This document shows, piece by piece, positions 44,141-52,809 of a stretch of DNA of 64,000 nt (its first letter is position 1; every line of letters starts with the position of its first letter). A program made the translations under genes and the position numbers. Below the pieces are notes generated by a model. The model was not told the DNA's origin. It searched no databases and saw nothing but the letters and a program-made list of their open reading frames with translations. Origin of the DNA: Xanthobacter sp. NM-59 (GTDB lineage Bacteria > Pseudomonadota > Alphaproteobacteria > Rhizobiales > Xanthobacteraceae); assembly GCF_021401125.1 (NCBI RefSeq), contig NZ_JACBFQ010000001.1, positions 868,001 to 932,000 of the forward strand, given 5' to 3'.

Positions 44141-44560
44141 TTGGTTCAGGGCCTCAGTCACATGACATTCATCGTCCGCGACCTCGATCGCATGCAGGTT
44201 ATTCTCGAACGAATTTTCGATGCCCGAATGATTTATGATAGCGATGCGGAAACATTCTCTTTGTCCAGAGAGAGATTTTTCCTCATCGGAGAAGGTGCTG
44301 AACCCGTATGGGTCGCAACGATGGAGGGAGACCCGCTTCCATCGCGAACGTACAACCATGTCGCATTCAAGATTTCAAATCAAGAATATGATGAATATTT
44401 ACAACGTGTTTACTCGCTCGGCCTGGAAGTTCGAGAAGGACGATCGCGTGTACCGGGTGAAGGGCAATCGATTTATTTCTACGGCGACGACAACCACATG
44501 TTCGAACTTCACACCGGAACGCTTGATGAACGCTTGAAGCGCTATTCGGAGGGCCGTTAG
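44141..44560 (+). CDS. fosX: FosX-family fosfomycin hydrolase
   Basis: A 139-residue vicinal-oxygen-chelate enzyme, close in text to Listeria FosX. With TTG 44141 as start, the metal ligands fall at His7 (GLSH), His73 (RTYNHVAF) and Glu122 (HMFELHTG), and Glu44 (SRE) takes the place of the FosX general base. Starting at ATG 44162 would remove His7, so the TTG (preceded by GGGAG) is chosen. FosX adds water to the oxirane of fosfomycin with Mn(II). The gene is part of the cargo; 43930-44140 before it holds no recognised gene. Confidence 0.88.
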   Translation: MVQGLSHMTFIVRDLDRMQVILERIFDARMIYDSDAETFSLSRERFFLIGEGAEPVWVATMEGDPLPSRTYNHVAFKISNQEYDEYLQRVYSLGLEVREGRSRVPGEGQSIYFYGDDNHMFELHTGTLDERLKRYSEGR

Positions 44561-44744
44561 CAGTGATCCGGCAGTCCCTTTTGTTGCCTCCGGTGCTAGC
44601 CGCAGGGCCATGGTTCCAATCCCCTATTGGGGCACCAACTCGCCAGGACGCGGGCTTTGTCCCGTGTCGCGAAAATGTCCATTCCCCAGCGGAGCCCGCC
44701 GGTGATTGCCGTGGCTCACATTCGCGGTCTGAAAGAGCCCTACC

Positions 44745-45467
44745 TTGACACAGGCGCGTCCTCCCATTCTCGTTACGGGTGCGACAAGAGGTATCGGCAG
44801 GGCCGTCTCGGATATGCTCGCCAAGCGCGGGCATCATGTCGTGGGGATCGCGCGCAATGTCGAAGACGTTTCGTTCCCGGGAACGCTCTTGGGCTGCGAT
44901 CTTACCGAGACGAGGCAGACAGATGAGGTGCTGTCACGCATATCCGAGGAGTTCGAGATCGGCGGCATCGTCAACAATGCCGGCATCGCCACCCCCCAAC
45001 CGCTCGGTAGCATAGACATGATCGCGTTGCAGGCTGTAATGGACCTGAATGTTCGCGCCGCTATCCAAGCCACGCAAATACTCGTCTCGGGCATGAAAGC
45101 CAGAAACTACGGGCGTATCGTCAACATTTGCAGCCGGGCGATCCATGGGGCACGCGATCGAACTGCCTATGCAGCCGCCAAAGCGGCCCTCGTCGGCTGT
45201 ACACGCACATGGGCGCTCGAGCTTGCAACTTTTGGCATCACCGCCAATGCCGTCGCGCCCGGTCCGATCGAAACAGAGCTCTTCCGCAAGACCCGCCCGA
45301 TTGGCAGCGAGGCCGAACAGCAAGTCCTGTCGTCGGTTCCGATGGGACGATTGGGAACTCCGGCCGAGGTTGCAGTCGCGATCTGCTTTCTGTTGTCGGA
45401 AGAGGCGAGTTTCATCACCGGTCAGGTTCTGGCCGTTGACGGAGGTGGGAGTCTCGGTGGCCGGTGA
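44745..45467 (+). CDS. SDR-family oxidoreductase (FabG-like)
   Basis: A 240-residue short-chain dehydrogenase. The cofactor loop is LVTGATRGIGRA, NNAG is in GGIVNNAGIA, catalytic residues are in ICSRAIHG and TAYAAAKAA, and the end is ITGQVLAVDGGGSLGG. The start is TTG 44745 (residues MTQARPPILV); no ATG before the glycine loop fits. It is the second gene with a TTG start in this block. The substrate is unknown. Confidence 0.9.
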   Translation: MTQARPPILVTGATRGIGRAVSDMLAKRGHHVVGIARNVEDVSFPGTLLGCDLTETRQTDEVLSRISEEFEIGGIVNNAGIATPQPLGSIDMIALQAVMDLNVRAAIQATQILVSGMKARNYGRIVNICSRAIHGARDRTAYAAAKAALVGCTRTWALELATFGITANAVAPGPIETELFRKTRPIGSEAEQQVLSSVPMGRLGTPAEVAVAICFLLSEEASFITGQVLAVDGGGSLGGR

Positions 45468-45799
45468 TCTCGCCACTGATGAAATTCCCAGAGAGACATC
45501 GAAGGCCCGCAACCGGCTTTGCCCGGTATCGTCGCGCGGTGCGGTGCGATGATCCGGTCTTGGCCGATCGGGCTTCTGCTCCATCCGTTGTTGCGCCCGC
45601 CGCGCGCATGGCAGCATCGGGTCGTGCGATGTCGGACGCGATTTCCGCGACGACGACGGCGTGGTGGAGGGAAACGGGCGGAACGCTGCGAAGTTGCTCG
45701 CGGGTGATTTTTCGCCGAGCGTCCCTGAAGTCGTCTCACACACCTCGTTCGGCCTGCTACTCTTCATCGGACACGGCCCTCGATCAAGGCTCCATACGC
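45468..45799. other. Gene-free stretch between convergent genes
   Basis: This 332-bp stretch lies between the 3' ends of the SDR gene and the metallo-beta-lactamase-fold gene. Open frames here have no family character and look like chance. No clear hairpin terminator or repeat was found. It may hold a decayed gene or the join between two cargo blocks. Confidence 0.4.
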
Positions 45800-46636
45800 T
45801 CATTCATAAGCGACCGAATAGCCGGAAGCCGTTCGTGTGATCCGCGCGAAGCCGGGTTCGGCGAGGTGCATGCCGGCGATCAGGATTCGGTCGGCCGCCA
45901 CACAGTCCAGCAGCCTCAATCGTGTCGCGGTTGCGAGTATCGCGTCCTGATCGAACGCGATCGACACCTCCGGGTGCGGAACCTGAATCTGCGGGAAATG
46001 AACGATGTCGCCCCAGACCAGCAGGATTTCGTCGCCCGAGTCGAGCCGATAGCCCGAATGTCCCGCCGAATGTCCCGGCAACGGTATCGCCGTGATGCAG
46101 GGCATTACCTCGCCGCTCTCGAAGGTGCGCAGCCTGTCGCGGTAGCCGTCAAACGCTCGACGCGCGACGAGGAAGTTTCCCCGCGCTCGCTCGCTGGCGC
46201 GGGCCAAATTGCCGTCGTCTCGCCAGAACGCGACTTCGCTTTCGTGGACGACAAGCTCAGCATTGGGGAACGCAGCCTGTCCAGACGTCCGCATCAACCC
46301 GCCGATATGATCGGGATGAGCATGGGTCAGCAGGATCGCATCGATGGCGGAGGGATCGACGCCCGCGCGTAGCAGATTTGTCACCAGCTTGCCGCCCCAG
46401 TATTTGATTCCGCCGGCACCGGCATCGATCAGCACGGTGCGGCCATGGCTGCGGATCAGATAGCAGTTGATGTGGATGGCAGCCGGTTCTTGTGCTCCCG
46501 CGTCGCGTTGCATTCGAAGCGCATCGGCTGGGTCGATGTTCGAGAGAAGATCGAGGTTGGCGGTCAGATACCCATCGCTGATTGCGGTGATAGCGACATC
46601 GCCAATCTGCCGGGTGGGAAAAATCGAAAGCGACAT
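45800..46636 (-). CDS. Metallo-beta-lactamase-fold hydrolase
   Basis: A 278-residue protein. The metal motif LLTHAHPDHIGG (HxHxDH) is near residue 105, with further ligands in LPGHSAGHSGY and LVWGDIVH and a final AGMHLAEPG. This layout is common to quorum-quenching lactonases and related hydrolases. It is the last of three co-directional genes read from the shared promoter before the LysR gene at 47702. The substrate cannot be named. Confidence 0.9.
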   Translation of the reverse strand: MSLSIFPTRQIGDVAITAISDGYLTANLDLLSNIDPADALRMQRDAGAQEPAAIHINCYLIRSHGRTVLIDAGAGGIKYWGGKLVTNLLRAGVDPSAIDAILLTHAHPDHIGGLMRTSGQAAFPNAELVVHESEVAFWRDDGNLARASERARGNFLVARRAFDGYRDRLRTFESGEVMPCITAIPLPGHSAGHSGYRLDSGDEILLVWGDIVHFPQIQVPHPEVSIAFDQDAILATATRLRLLDCVAADRILIAGMHLAEPGFARITRTASGYSVAYE

Positions 46637-46657
46637 CGCGTATCTCCAAAGCGTGGA

Positions 46658-46984
46658 TCAGTTGCGGGCGTGCAGGCTTGCGGCCGCATAGCCGAAGCAA
46701 CGGATACGGGCGGTGAAGCCGGTCGCGCGCCGGATGGCGCTGTCGAGTTCTTCCATGAAGTGCTCCATGACTGGCGGCGTGCGGGACGCGGTGAGCCGGT
46801 AGCGGATGTCCACGAAGACCGGATGGCCGCGACCGTGCCGAACCGGAACGTAGACGACATGCACGTTGTCGAGCTCTGCTCGGAGAGTGCCGGTGCAAAG
46901 CTCGGTGCAGCGGTCGGTCAAATCCGAGAGCAGCGTGTCCGACGGCATGGCGTCCGCGGGCAAGAAGATCGTGACATTGGGCAT
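46658..46984 (-). CDS. Tautomerase-like protein
   Basis: A 108-residue protein starting MPNVTIFLPADAMPSDTLLS. Pro2, which becomes the catalytic N-terminal proline of the tautomerase/MIF superfamily, is present. GHPVFVDIRYRLTASRTPPV fits the core beta strand of the fold. It lies between the metallo-hydrolase and the 46991 gene with short gaps (21 and 6 bp), so the three probably act in one catabolic step series. Confidence 0.7.
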   Translation of the reverse strand: MPNVTIFLPADAMPSDTLLSDLTDRCTELCTGTLRAELDNVHVVYVPVRHGRGHPVFVDIRYRLTASRTPPVMEHFMEELDSAIRRATGFTARIRCFGYAAASLHARN

Positions 46985-46990
46985 CGCGAT

Positions 46991-47536
46991 CTAGCGCCCC
47001 TGCCCGGCGGCACTGTCATCGCCCTTGGTCAACTGCGCTGTCATCGCTTCATAGACATGAACGTCGTCCGGCAGCCGATCGATTGCCGGCAGCCGGGTGC
47101 GGTCCATCTTGGCGAGCCAGCGTTGAGCCGGAAACTTCTCCAGCTCGACCGCCTGCATGGCGGATGGCGTCAAGCCCAACCCGATCAATGATTGCGGGCC
47201 GGTGGCGCTCACCACCAGCACTTCGTCAGCCCCCACAGCCAACGCCCGGTCCAGGCCGTCATAGAGATTGCGGTGCCAATCGGTGATGTGCTGTTGCCAG
47301 CGCGCGAAATTGCCGCCGCCCTTCTGGCGGTATTCCTCGCCTGTCAGCACGTCGTGGCCGTCGATCGTGTGCAGCGCGAGATAGACGGGGCAGCCGCCGC
47401 TCAGTGCCTTGAGCCGCTGCGATGTGTGAAAGCCGCTCACCGAGATGAGCGCCGGCAGCTTGTCCAGGCTGTAGAAGTCGTTCCACTCCGCCTCGCTGTC
47501 GGGATCGGCGAAGCTGCATTCCACCGTGTAAATCAT
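46991..47536 (-). CDS. Hypothetical protein, possible dimeric alpha/beta barrel
   Basis: A 181-residue protein. MIYTVECSFADPDSEAEWND and FYSLDKLPALISVSGFHTSQ resemble the EthD-like ferredoxin fold, in which a short strand is followed by WNxFYxxxKLPxL. The fold is then partly repeated (VLVVSATGPQSLI). No catalytic residues are known. It is the first gene of the operon that faces away from the LysR gene. Confidence 0.6.
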   Translation of the reverse strand: MIYTVECSFADPDSEAEWNDFYSLDKLPALISVSGFHTSQRLKALSGGCPVYLALHTIDGHDVLTGEEYRQKGGGNFARWQQHITDWHRNLYDGLDRALAVGADEVLVVSATGPQSLIGLGLTPSAMQAVELEKFPAQRWLAKMDRTRLPAIDRLPDDVHVYEAMTAQLTKGDDSAAGQGR

Positions 47537-47701
47537 CGGACCATCCTTGGCCGGGCGTGGGAGGCGACCGGCTTGCCTATAATTGATATTTGATCATGTT
47601 AGGCGTGCGATCCTCGGCTATATAGCGATATCGGATCATCCTTCAGTGACTATAAGTCATGGTTCGGAGGGTCACATTTCGATCATTCCGTGGAGACGCC
47701 T
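47537..47701. promoter_or_regulatory. Divergent promoter region with TGACT-ATA-AGTCA dyad
   Basis: This AT-rich 165-bp region separates the three-gene operon from the LysR gene. A perfect dyad TGACTATAAGTCA is at 47647-47659, and TTGATATTTGATCATG near 47582 looks like a LysR-type T-N11-A site. It is the likely binding region of the LysR protein at 47702. Confidence 0.5.
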
Positions 47702-48601
47702 ATGCGCCGCAAAATTCCCAGTCATTCCGCGCTCATGGCGTTCGAGGCGGCGGCCCGTCACGGCAGCTTCGCGCGGGCGGCCGACGAGTTGGCCCTGACT
47801 GAAGGCGCGATCAGCCGCCAGATCAGCCGGCTGGAGGCCTTTCTCGGCATCCTACTGTTCGAGCGGGTCGGGAATCGCGTGCGGCTCCGGCCGAACGGCG
47901 AACGTTATGCGGCGCAGGTTCGCGAGACGCTCGACCGGCTGGAACGCGACAGTCACTATCTGATGGGCCAGCCGGAGGACGGCGCGAGCCTCGACATCGC
48001 GACCCTGCCGACGTTTGCGACCCGCTGGCTCATTCCGCGTCTGAAGCGGTTTCAGGAACGGCATCCGAATATCACCGTGCATCTCGCCGAGCGGATGGAA
48101 CCGTTCATTCTCTCCGGTAGCGGGTTCGACGCCGCCATCCATTTCGAGCACCCAGCCTGGACGGGGATGCGGACACACCGCCTGCTGCACGAGGTACTGG
48201 TTCCTGTCTGCCATCCGGCGCTCATCGCGCGGCAGGACCCGGCGACAGCTCTCGACAGACTGCCGCGCCTCCATCGCCGTCAGAACCCGGACGCCTGGCA
48301 GCTCTATGCCGAAGAGACTGGAATCACACTGACCAACCCGGCGATCGGCGCGCGCCATGACCTCCACGCCATGCTGATCGAGGCCGCACTCGCTGGCCTC
48401 GGGGTCGCGCTGGTGCCGCGTCTCTATGTCGACGCGGAAATTGCAGACGGTCGGCTGGTCGCGCCTTGGCCGGAGGGAACGTCGATCTCAAAGACCTTTT
48501 GCCTCGTCATGCCGGAGGCGATGCGGCTGAGCGAAAGACCGCTTCACGCATTTGCAGATTGGCTTCTCAATGAAGCTCAATCATCGACTGCAGAGAGATG
48601 A
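47702..48601 (+). CDS. LysR-family regulator (GcvA-like)
   Basis: A 299-residue protein starting MRRKIPSHSALMAFEAAARH. The HTH is ADELALTEGAISRQISRLEA, and the effector domain has the GcvA-type ATLPTFATRWLIPRLKRFQE opening. It is divergent from the tautomerase/hydrolase operon and probably controls it. Its stop is 18 bp from the convergent relaxase stop, so it marks the right edge of the large cargo. Confidence 0.9.
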   Translation: MRRKIPSHSALMAFEAAARHGSFARAADELALTEGAISRQISRLEAFLGILLFERVGNRVRLRPNGERYAAQVRETLDRLERDSHYLMGQPEDGASLDIATLPTFATRWLIPRLKRFQERHPNITVHLAERMEPFILSGSGFDAAIHFEHPAWTGMRTHRLLHEVLVPVCHPALIARQDPATALDRLPRLHRRQNPDAWQLYAEETGITLTNPAIGARHDLHAMLIEAALAGLGVALVPRLYVDAEIADGRLVAPWPEGTSISKTFCLVMPEAMRLSERPLHAFADWLLNEAQSSTAER

Positions 48602-48619
48602 AGACGGCCAGCGGAACCA

Positions 48620-50671
48620 TCAAACGCCTAAATCTCGCTGCCGCCCCAATTGCCACGACACCGATCCGCCACGGACGATGCCCGACACCTCGCGACCAAG
48701 CTGGCGGTCGATGGCCGGCCGCCACGGGACAAGGGTGAACTCGTGGGACTTCTCGACGATCGCGAACTTACCGCTAGATAGCTGCGTGGTCCCGGTGAAG
48801 GTGCCGGTGACGGTTTCACCGTCGGCAGCGGCACGAAACGGCAGCGATTTCTTGGCCGCCAGCTCCTCGCCCGCGCGGGCGACTTCGCGCTCCTGAAGCT
48901 TGGCGATCAGGTTGCGCCGATACGCGATCCTGCCATCCGGCTGAGGAGCGGCATCGCCATGCTCGATATGATGTTCACGGCGGCGATCCATCGCCTCGCG
49001 CACCTGTTCGCCGAACCCTGACGCTGACAGATCCGACTCCCCCGCGCCCACCAGCCGCCGGTCGAGCCAGGTCGCACCGTCTGATCCAATTTGGCGTTCG
49101 AGGTCGAAAGCGGAAAGGACGCGGATATTGGCGCGGGTACTACGCCCGGCATCATAGACGGCGGCGCGTGCCTCGAAGTCGTCCGGGATGCGCCAATGAT
49201 CGGCGTCGATCCGCTCGGTGATCCCGGCGCGGCGCAACGCCTCCAGCCGACGGACATGGGCATCGACGAAGCCGTCATAATCGCCGTTCGGCACACGCCC
49301 TTCGAACCGCGCCTGCTCAAGATGGCGGCTCGGCCGATAGAGGCCGTCTTCGACCATGCCGGCGATGGCGCGATCGGATGGGCGGCCGGTGCTCTCCGCC
49401 GGCCCGATCTCGATGACGCTGCCGATGTGGGCGTCCTCGACCCGCGCCGGGTCGACGCCGGAGACATGGTGCGTGCGTCCGTCGATGCCATCGATCAGCA
49501 GCGTCAGGTTCTCGCCCAACTCGTCGGTGAGATGCTTGTCGATGACGCGGCCGACGATCAGCGTCGCGGGCGCGTCATCGTGAATCTGAAAACTCATCGG
49601 GTCGCGCTCGGCGCCGTCGGCCCGGAGCACCTTCTGCATGGTGCGGATGATGTCGCCGCGCTCGCCCATCCCGCGCAGGGTCGACTCCAACCGCTCGCTC
49701 AGTTCCCAAACGCCCGGCGCGTGCTCGGTGGCCAGCCCCATGTCCTCAAGCTTGCCGAGACGGCGCAGTCGCATCGTCCGATCGGACTGGCCGCGCATGT
49801 CGTCCGGCTCATGGCGCAGGTCGATAAAGCGCTCCTCCGCCTCGGCGATCATCGCCCGGTCGATGCGGGTCAAGCGGTGCTGGTCGATCTCCGCCATGAG
49901 CTTGCGACGCTGCTCGATCTCGGTGACGGGGCCGAGTTCCAGCGTTGCCAGTTCGCTCGCGCGCTCGCGGATGCCATTGGCGAGATAGTCGCCGTTGATG
50001 ACGAGATCCTCGCGGAGATCGTCGCGGCCGTTGACGATGATATGCACATGCGGGTGGCCGGTGTTGTGGTGATTGACCGCGACCCAATCGAGCTTGGTGC
50101 CGAGGTCGGCTTCCATTTGCGCCATCAACTCGCGGATATGGCCGGTGAGGTCAGCGAGATCGGCGGCGTCCTCGGGCGAGACGATGAAACGGAACTGATG
50201 GCGATCATCCTTGCCGCGATCGAGGAAGGCGCCGCCGTTGGCGTGATCCTCGGTGGCGGAATAGAGTTGGCCGTGCTCGCCATCGCGGGACGTGCCGTCG
50301 CGCTGGATGTAGCGCAGATGGGCGGCGGCCTTGCCGTTCCGGCCCGCGCCCCGGACGGACCGGGATTTGACGATGACGCGGCGGCTGCCGGGCTGGCGAT
50401 GGCTCCAGCCGTTCGATAGGTTGCGGGCGCGCACGAAGGCCGCGCCGCGTCCGCGCTGCACGCCCCGGCCAGAAGCGACAACGCTCCTGTTTTTCGCCGC
50501 CCGCCCAAGGCCGCTGTCCTTTGCCGACCGGCTTCGGCCGGACGCCGCCTGCTGCTGGCGCGTGACCTTCCGCACCTTGCTGAGGAAGCTCTTGGCCTGT
50601 CCAGCTTTCGCGCCGTCAGATCGGACGCGGCCAGGCTTCGGCCGGAAGCGGTTTTCGTCATCGCCGCTCAT
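48620..50671 (-). CDS. DUF3363 relaxase (VirD2/RlxS-like, MOBP)
   Basis: A 683-residue protein. After a basic N-terminus, the relaxase region includes HLRYIQRDGTSRDG, with a candidate catalytic Tyr, and the metal-binding histidine motif HPHVHIIVNG. The C-terminal DUF3363 domain follows. It would nick oriT and pilot the strand into the recipient. ATG 50671 (MSGDDENRFRPKPGRVRSDG) fits the family; the longer frame to 50827 does not. The genes downstream on this strand are cargo in reverse order. Confidence 0.92.
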   Translation of the reverse strand: MSGDDENRFRPKPGRVRSDGAKAGQAKSFLSKVRKVTRQQQAASGRSRSAKDSGLGRAAKNRSVVASGRGVQRGRGAAFVRARNLSNGWSHRQPGSRRVIVKSRSVRGAGRNGKAAAHLRYIQRDGTSRDGEHGQLYSATEDHANGGAFLDRGKDDRHQFRFIVSPEDAADLADLTGHIRELMAQMEADLGTKLDWVAVNHHNTGHPHVHIIVNGRDDLREDLVINGDYLANGIRERASELATLELGPVTEIEQRRKLMAEIDQHRLTRIDRAMIAEAEERFIDLRHEPDDMRGQSDRTMRLRRLGKLEDMGLATEHAPGVWELSERLESTLRGMGERGDIIRTMQKVLRADGAERDPMSFQIHDDAPATLIVGRVIDKHLTDELGENLTLLIDGIDGRTHHVSGVDPARVEDAHIGSVIEIGPAESTGRPSDRAIAGMVEDGLYRPSRHLEQARFEGRVPNGDYDGFVDAHVRRLEALRRAGITERIDADHWRIPDDFEARAAVYDAGRSTRANIRVLSAFDLERQIGSDGATWLDRRLVGAGESDLSASGFGEQVREAMDRRREHHIEHGDAAPQPDGRIAYRRNLIAKLQEREVARAGEELAAKKSLPFRAAADGETVTGTFTGTTQLSSGKFAIVEKSHEFTLVPWRPAIDRQLGREVSGIVRGGSVSWQLGRQRDLGV

Positions 50672-50959
50672 GGCCGATCCGCCTGAAACTGCCGATTGCG
50701 GACAGGAGTGCCACGAGAAACGCAGGAAATGCTGGCTTTGCCGCGCCTCGCGGCACCATGCCGGCCCGGCGAGGGTGCCACCCCAAACAGTGTGCAGACA
50801 AGGGCTTGCCCTGCGGATCGGACCCATAGGGTGCCGTCCGCTTTAATCTTGCCCTCCGCCCTTTGCCCCTTCGTGCCCCTCCTGCTGATGGATGAGACCG
50901 TTGCCAGCCCCATCCGCAGTACACTGAAGTCTCTCGCCGGGCGGACGCGATCACGAGGC
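50672..50959. other. Gap upstream of the relaxase, possible oriT
   Basis: No gene is seen in these 288 bp. Inverted repeats are present: GGCACC (50752-50757) with GGTGCC (50774-50779) around a GCCGG-CCC-GGC core, and AGGGC-TT-GCCCT near 50804-50815. Origins of transfer often lie next to the relaxase gene and carry such repeats, but no nick-site consensus was recognised. It is a candidate only. Confidence 0.35.
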
Positions 50960-51667
50960 TCATGGCTGTCGTCCCGCATCCGCTCGCACAACGAACAGAC
51001 CGCCGGACTGCGGCAGGATGGCGGACAGGTCGCGCACGGTGATCGCCTGCGGAATGTCGTCCTTGTGCTCGTCGGACTGCACGGGAGTGACCGTCGTCTT
51101 GCTCAAAGGCTGCATGACGAAAAGCGGGGCACGAGTCCAGGAGAGCGGATCGGCGGACGCGATCATGACCGCGCTGGTGGTCTCGCTGCCGCTGATGATC
51201 GGCGCGAGGGCGGCGACATAAGCGCGGGTTTCTGGCGGGAGCGGTCGGCCCTTCAGCGCCTCCTCGTAGCGCCCGGGTCCGGCGTTGTAAGCCGCGATCC
51301 ATTGCGGCGAACCGTAGCGGTCGAACAGTTCTCGGATGTAGGCCGCACCCGCCACGATGTTGTCGTGCGGGTCATATGGATCGTCACCTAATCGGTAGCG
51401 CACGCGTAGCTCGGCCCACGTCTCCGGCATGATCTGCATCAGCCCGATCGCCCCTTTGGGCGAGAGCGCGCGCGGATCACCATCGCTCTCGACGCGCCTC
51501 ACCGCGCGAATCCAGGCGGCGGGAAGCTCGAAGCGCTGCGCCGCCTCGGCGATGTGATCGCCATAGGGATCGCGCGCAGACGGTTGGACGACAGGCAGAG
51601 GCTGCGCCAGCGCCATCGCCGGGATCGCAACGCCGTAAAGCATGCCCGAGAGAAGAATGGCCGCCAT
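50960..51667 (-). CDS. Lytic transglycosylase (conjugation-associated)
   Basis: A 235-residue secreted protein. A signal peptide (MAAILLSGMLYGVAIPAMAL) is followed by the SLT domain: AVRRVESDGDPRALSPKGAI with the catalytic Glu, GLMQIMPETW and IAAYNAGPGRY. It opens the peptidoglycan for the conjugation channel, as VirB1 does. ATG 51667 is chosen because it starts the signal peptide. About 210 bp before it (51668-51881) hold no clear gene. Confidence 0.9.
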   Translation of the reverse strand: MAAILLSGMLYGVAIPAMALAQPLPVVQPSARDPYGDHIAEAAQRFELPAAWIRAVRRVESDGDPRALSPKGAIGLMQIMPETWAELRVRYRLGDDPYDPHDNIVAGAAYIRELFDRYGSPQWIAAYNAGPGRYEEALKGRPLPPETRAYVAALAPIISGSETTSAVMIASADPLSWTRAPLFVMQPLSKTTVTPVQSDEHKDDIPQAITVRDLSAILPQSGGLFVVRADAGRQP

Positions 51668-51881
51668 TCGAACAGGCGCGCCTTTTCCACTGCGACACCA
51701 GCCTGCCAGCGTGCTCGCTGCCGTCAAGGGTACGCGCACTGCGCCGATCTTCGATCGCCCTTGACCTCCGCTGCGCGCGCCGGCCGACCGGTCGTCGAGC
51801 GGGACGAAGGGATGAGACGGCTTTACCGCGAACAAAGGGATGACCGATCGCAATAGGATCGCGCTGGCGGGTCGCATGTTG

Positions 51882-52217
51882 TCACTCCCGCTCGCCGCGC
51901 TTTGGGGCACGGTTCCAATGCAGCGACCAGGACGCGCCACCGTCGTCGTCACGAAACAGGTTCGCGCGGATCGGCTGCGGCAAGGCGGGATCGTCGATGA
52001 CGAGCGCGATGTAGTCCCCGGCCCGTTCGCCGGTGCGTTTCCAGCCCGCACCGATCTCCGGCCCTTCCTCGTTGCCGTTGTGGACGCGGTAGTCCGGCGC
52101 GTTGTCGGTATCGGACGGCTCTGCTGGAATGATGGTGATCTCGCGGAAGAGCGTGAAGGTATGGACGCGCCCGACAAAGCCGGTGGTCTCGCGCGTGAAC
52201 TCGCCAATCTGTGGCAT
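51882..52217 (-). CDS. DUF736 protein, first paralogue
   Basis: A 111-residue protein (MPQIGEFTRETTGFVGRVHT) of the DUF736 family, with PDYRVHNGNEEGPEIGAGWK and YIALVIDDPALPQPIRANLF. A second copy-family member is at 58026-58340, with the same motif order but clear divergence. The function is unknown; the family is a constant companion of this type of ICE and plasmid. It lies between the transglycosylase and the TraF peptidase. Confidence 0.88.
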   Translation of the reverse strand: MPQIGEFTRETTGFVGRVHTFTLFREITIIPAEPSDTDNAPDYRVHNGNEEGPEIGAGWKRTGERAGDYIALVIDDPALPQPIRANLFRDDDGGASWSLHWNRAPKRGERE

Positions 52218-52263
52218 GTAGAACCTCCATGAACTGGTAGTGGGATGAACGGTGGTGCGGCAC

Positions 52264-52809
52264 TCACCGTGTCGGGGCATGCCAGACGAAATGGCCGTCG
52301 CCCTCCTCGTCGGTGTAGATCGGCGTCGCCGTGCCGATGACGGCGCGCGCTGGGATCGGGCCGAAGTAGCGGCCGTCCAGACTGTCGGGCACGTTCGGGT
52401 TCATCAGGAAGAACTCGTCTTGCGCGACCGTCCGGCACCCTTGCCAGACCGGCAGATCGCGGCCCGCGCGGTCGCGATCGAGCGCGTCACCGAGCGGCAC
52501 ATGATCGACCGTGATGGTGCGCCCGATGCGACAGACTTCGTGTCCTGGCAGGGCCATGATGCGCTTCAACAGCGGCACGCCGCGGCCGATGTAGCCGCGC
52601 TCCACCATGAAGTCGGCGAGCGGTTTGTCAGGAAGCACAGCAACGAGATCGCCGACCTCCAGGTCCGGCGCCGGAGCAAGACCGTAGAGACCAATCGGAA
52701 CGCTCGCGGATGCGTTCCAGACGAGGCGCAACGGTGTGGGAATGAACGATGCGACGGCGACGCCCATCACGGAGAAGTACGTCACCATGACGTAGCCAAA
52801 CCGGGTCAT
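52264..52809 (-). CDS. traF: TraF-like S26 signal peptidase
   Basis: A 181-residue protein with one N-terminal membrane span. The catalytic serine is in ASASVPIGLYGL and the lysine in PLLKRIMALPGHEV, as in IncP TraF and LepB-type S26 peptidases. It matures and cyclises the TrbC pilin encoded 24 kb away. ATG 52809 overlaps the DUF2840 stop by 4 bp. Confidence 0.93.
   Translation of the reverse strand: MTRFGYVMVTYFSVMGVAVASFIPTPLRLVWNASASVPIGLYGLAPAPDLEVGDLVAVLPDKPLADFMVERGYIGRGVPLLKRIMALPGHEVCRIGRTITVDHVPLGDALDRDRAGRDLPVWQGCRTVAQDEFFLMNPNVPDSLDGRYFGPIPARAVIGTATPIYTDEEGDGHFVWHAPTR

Noticed and set aside
47647-47659. A fifth TetR operator
   Set aside because: The half-sites resemble those at 37341-37409, but the spacing is TGAC-N5-GTCA instead of N6 and a LysR gene is adjacent.
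49091-50419. Plus-strand open frame of 442 codons across the relaxase
   Set aside because: The relaxase on the other strand has the histidine motif and family length; the plus frame is a GC-driven shadow.
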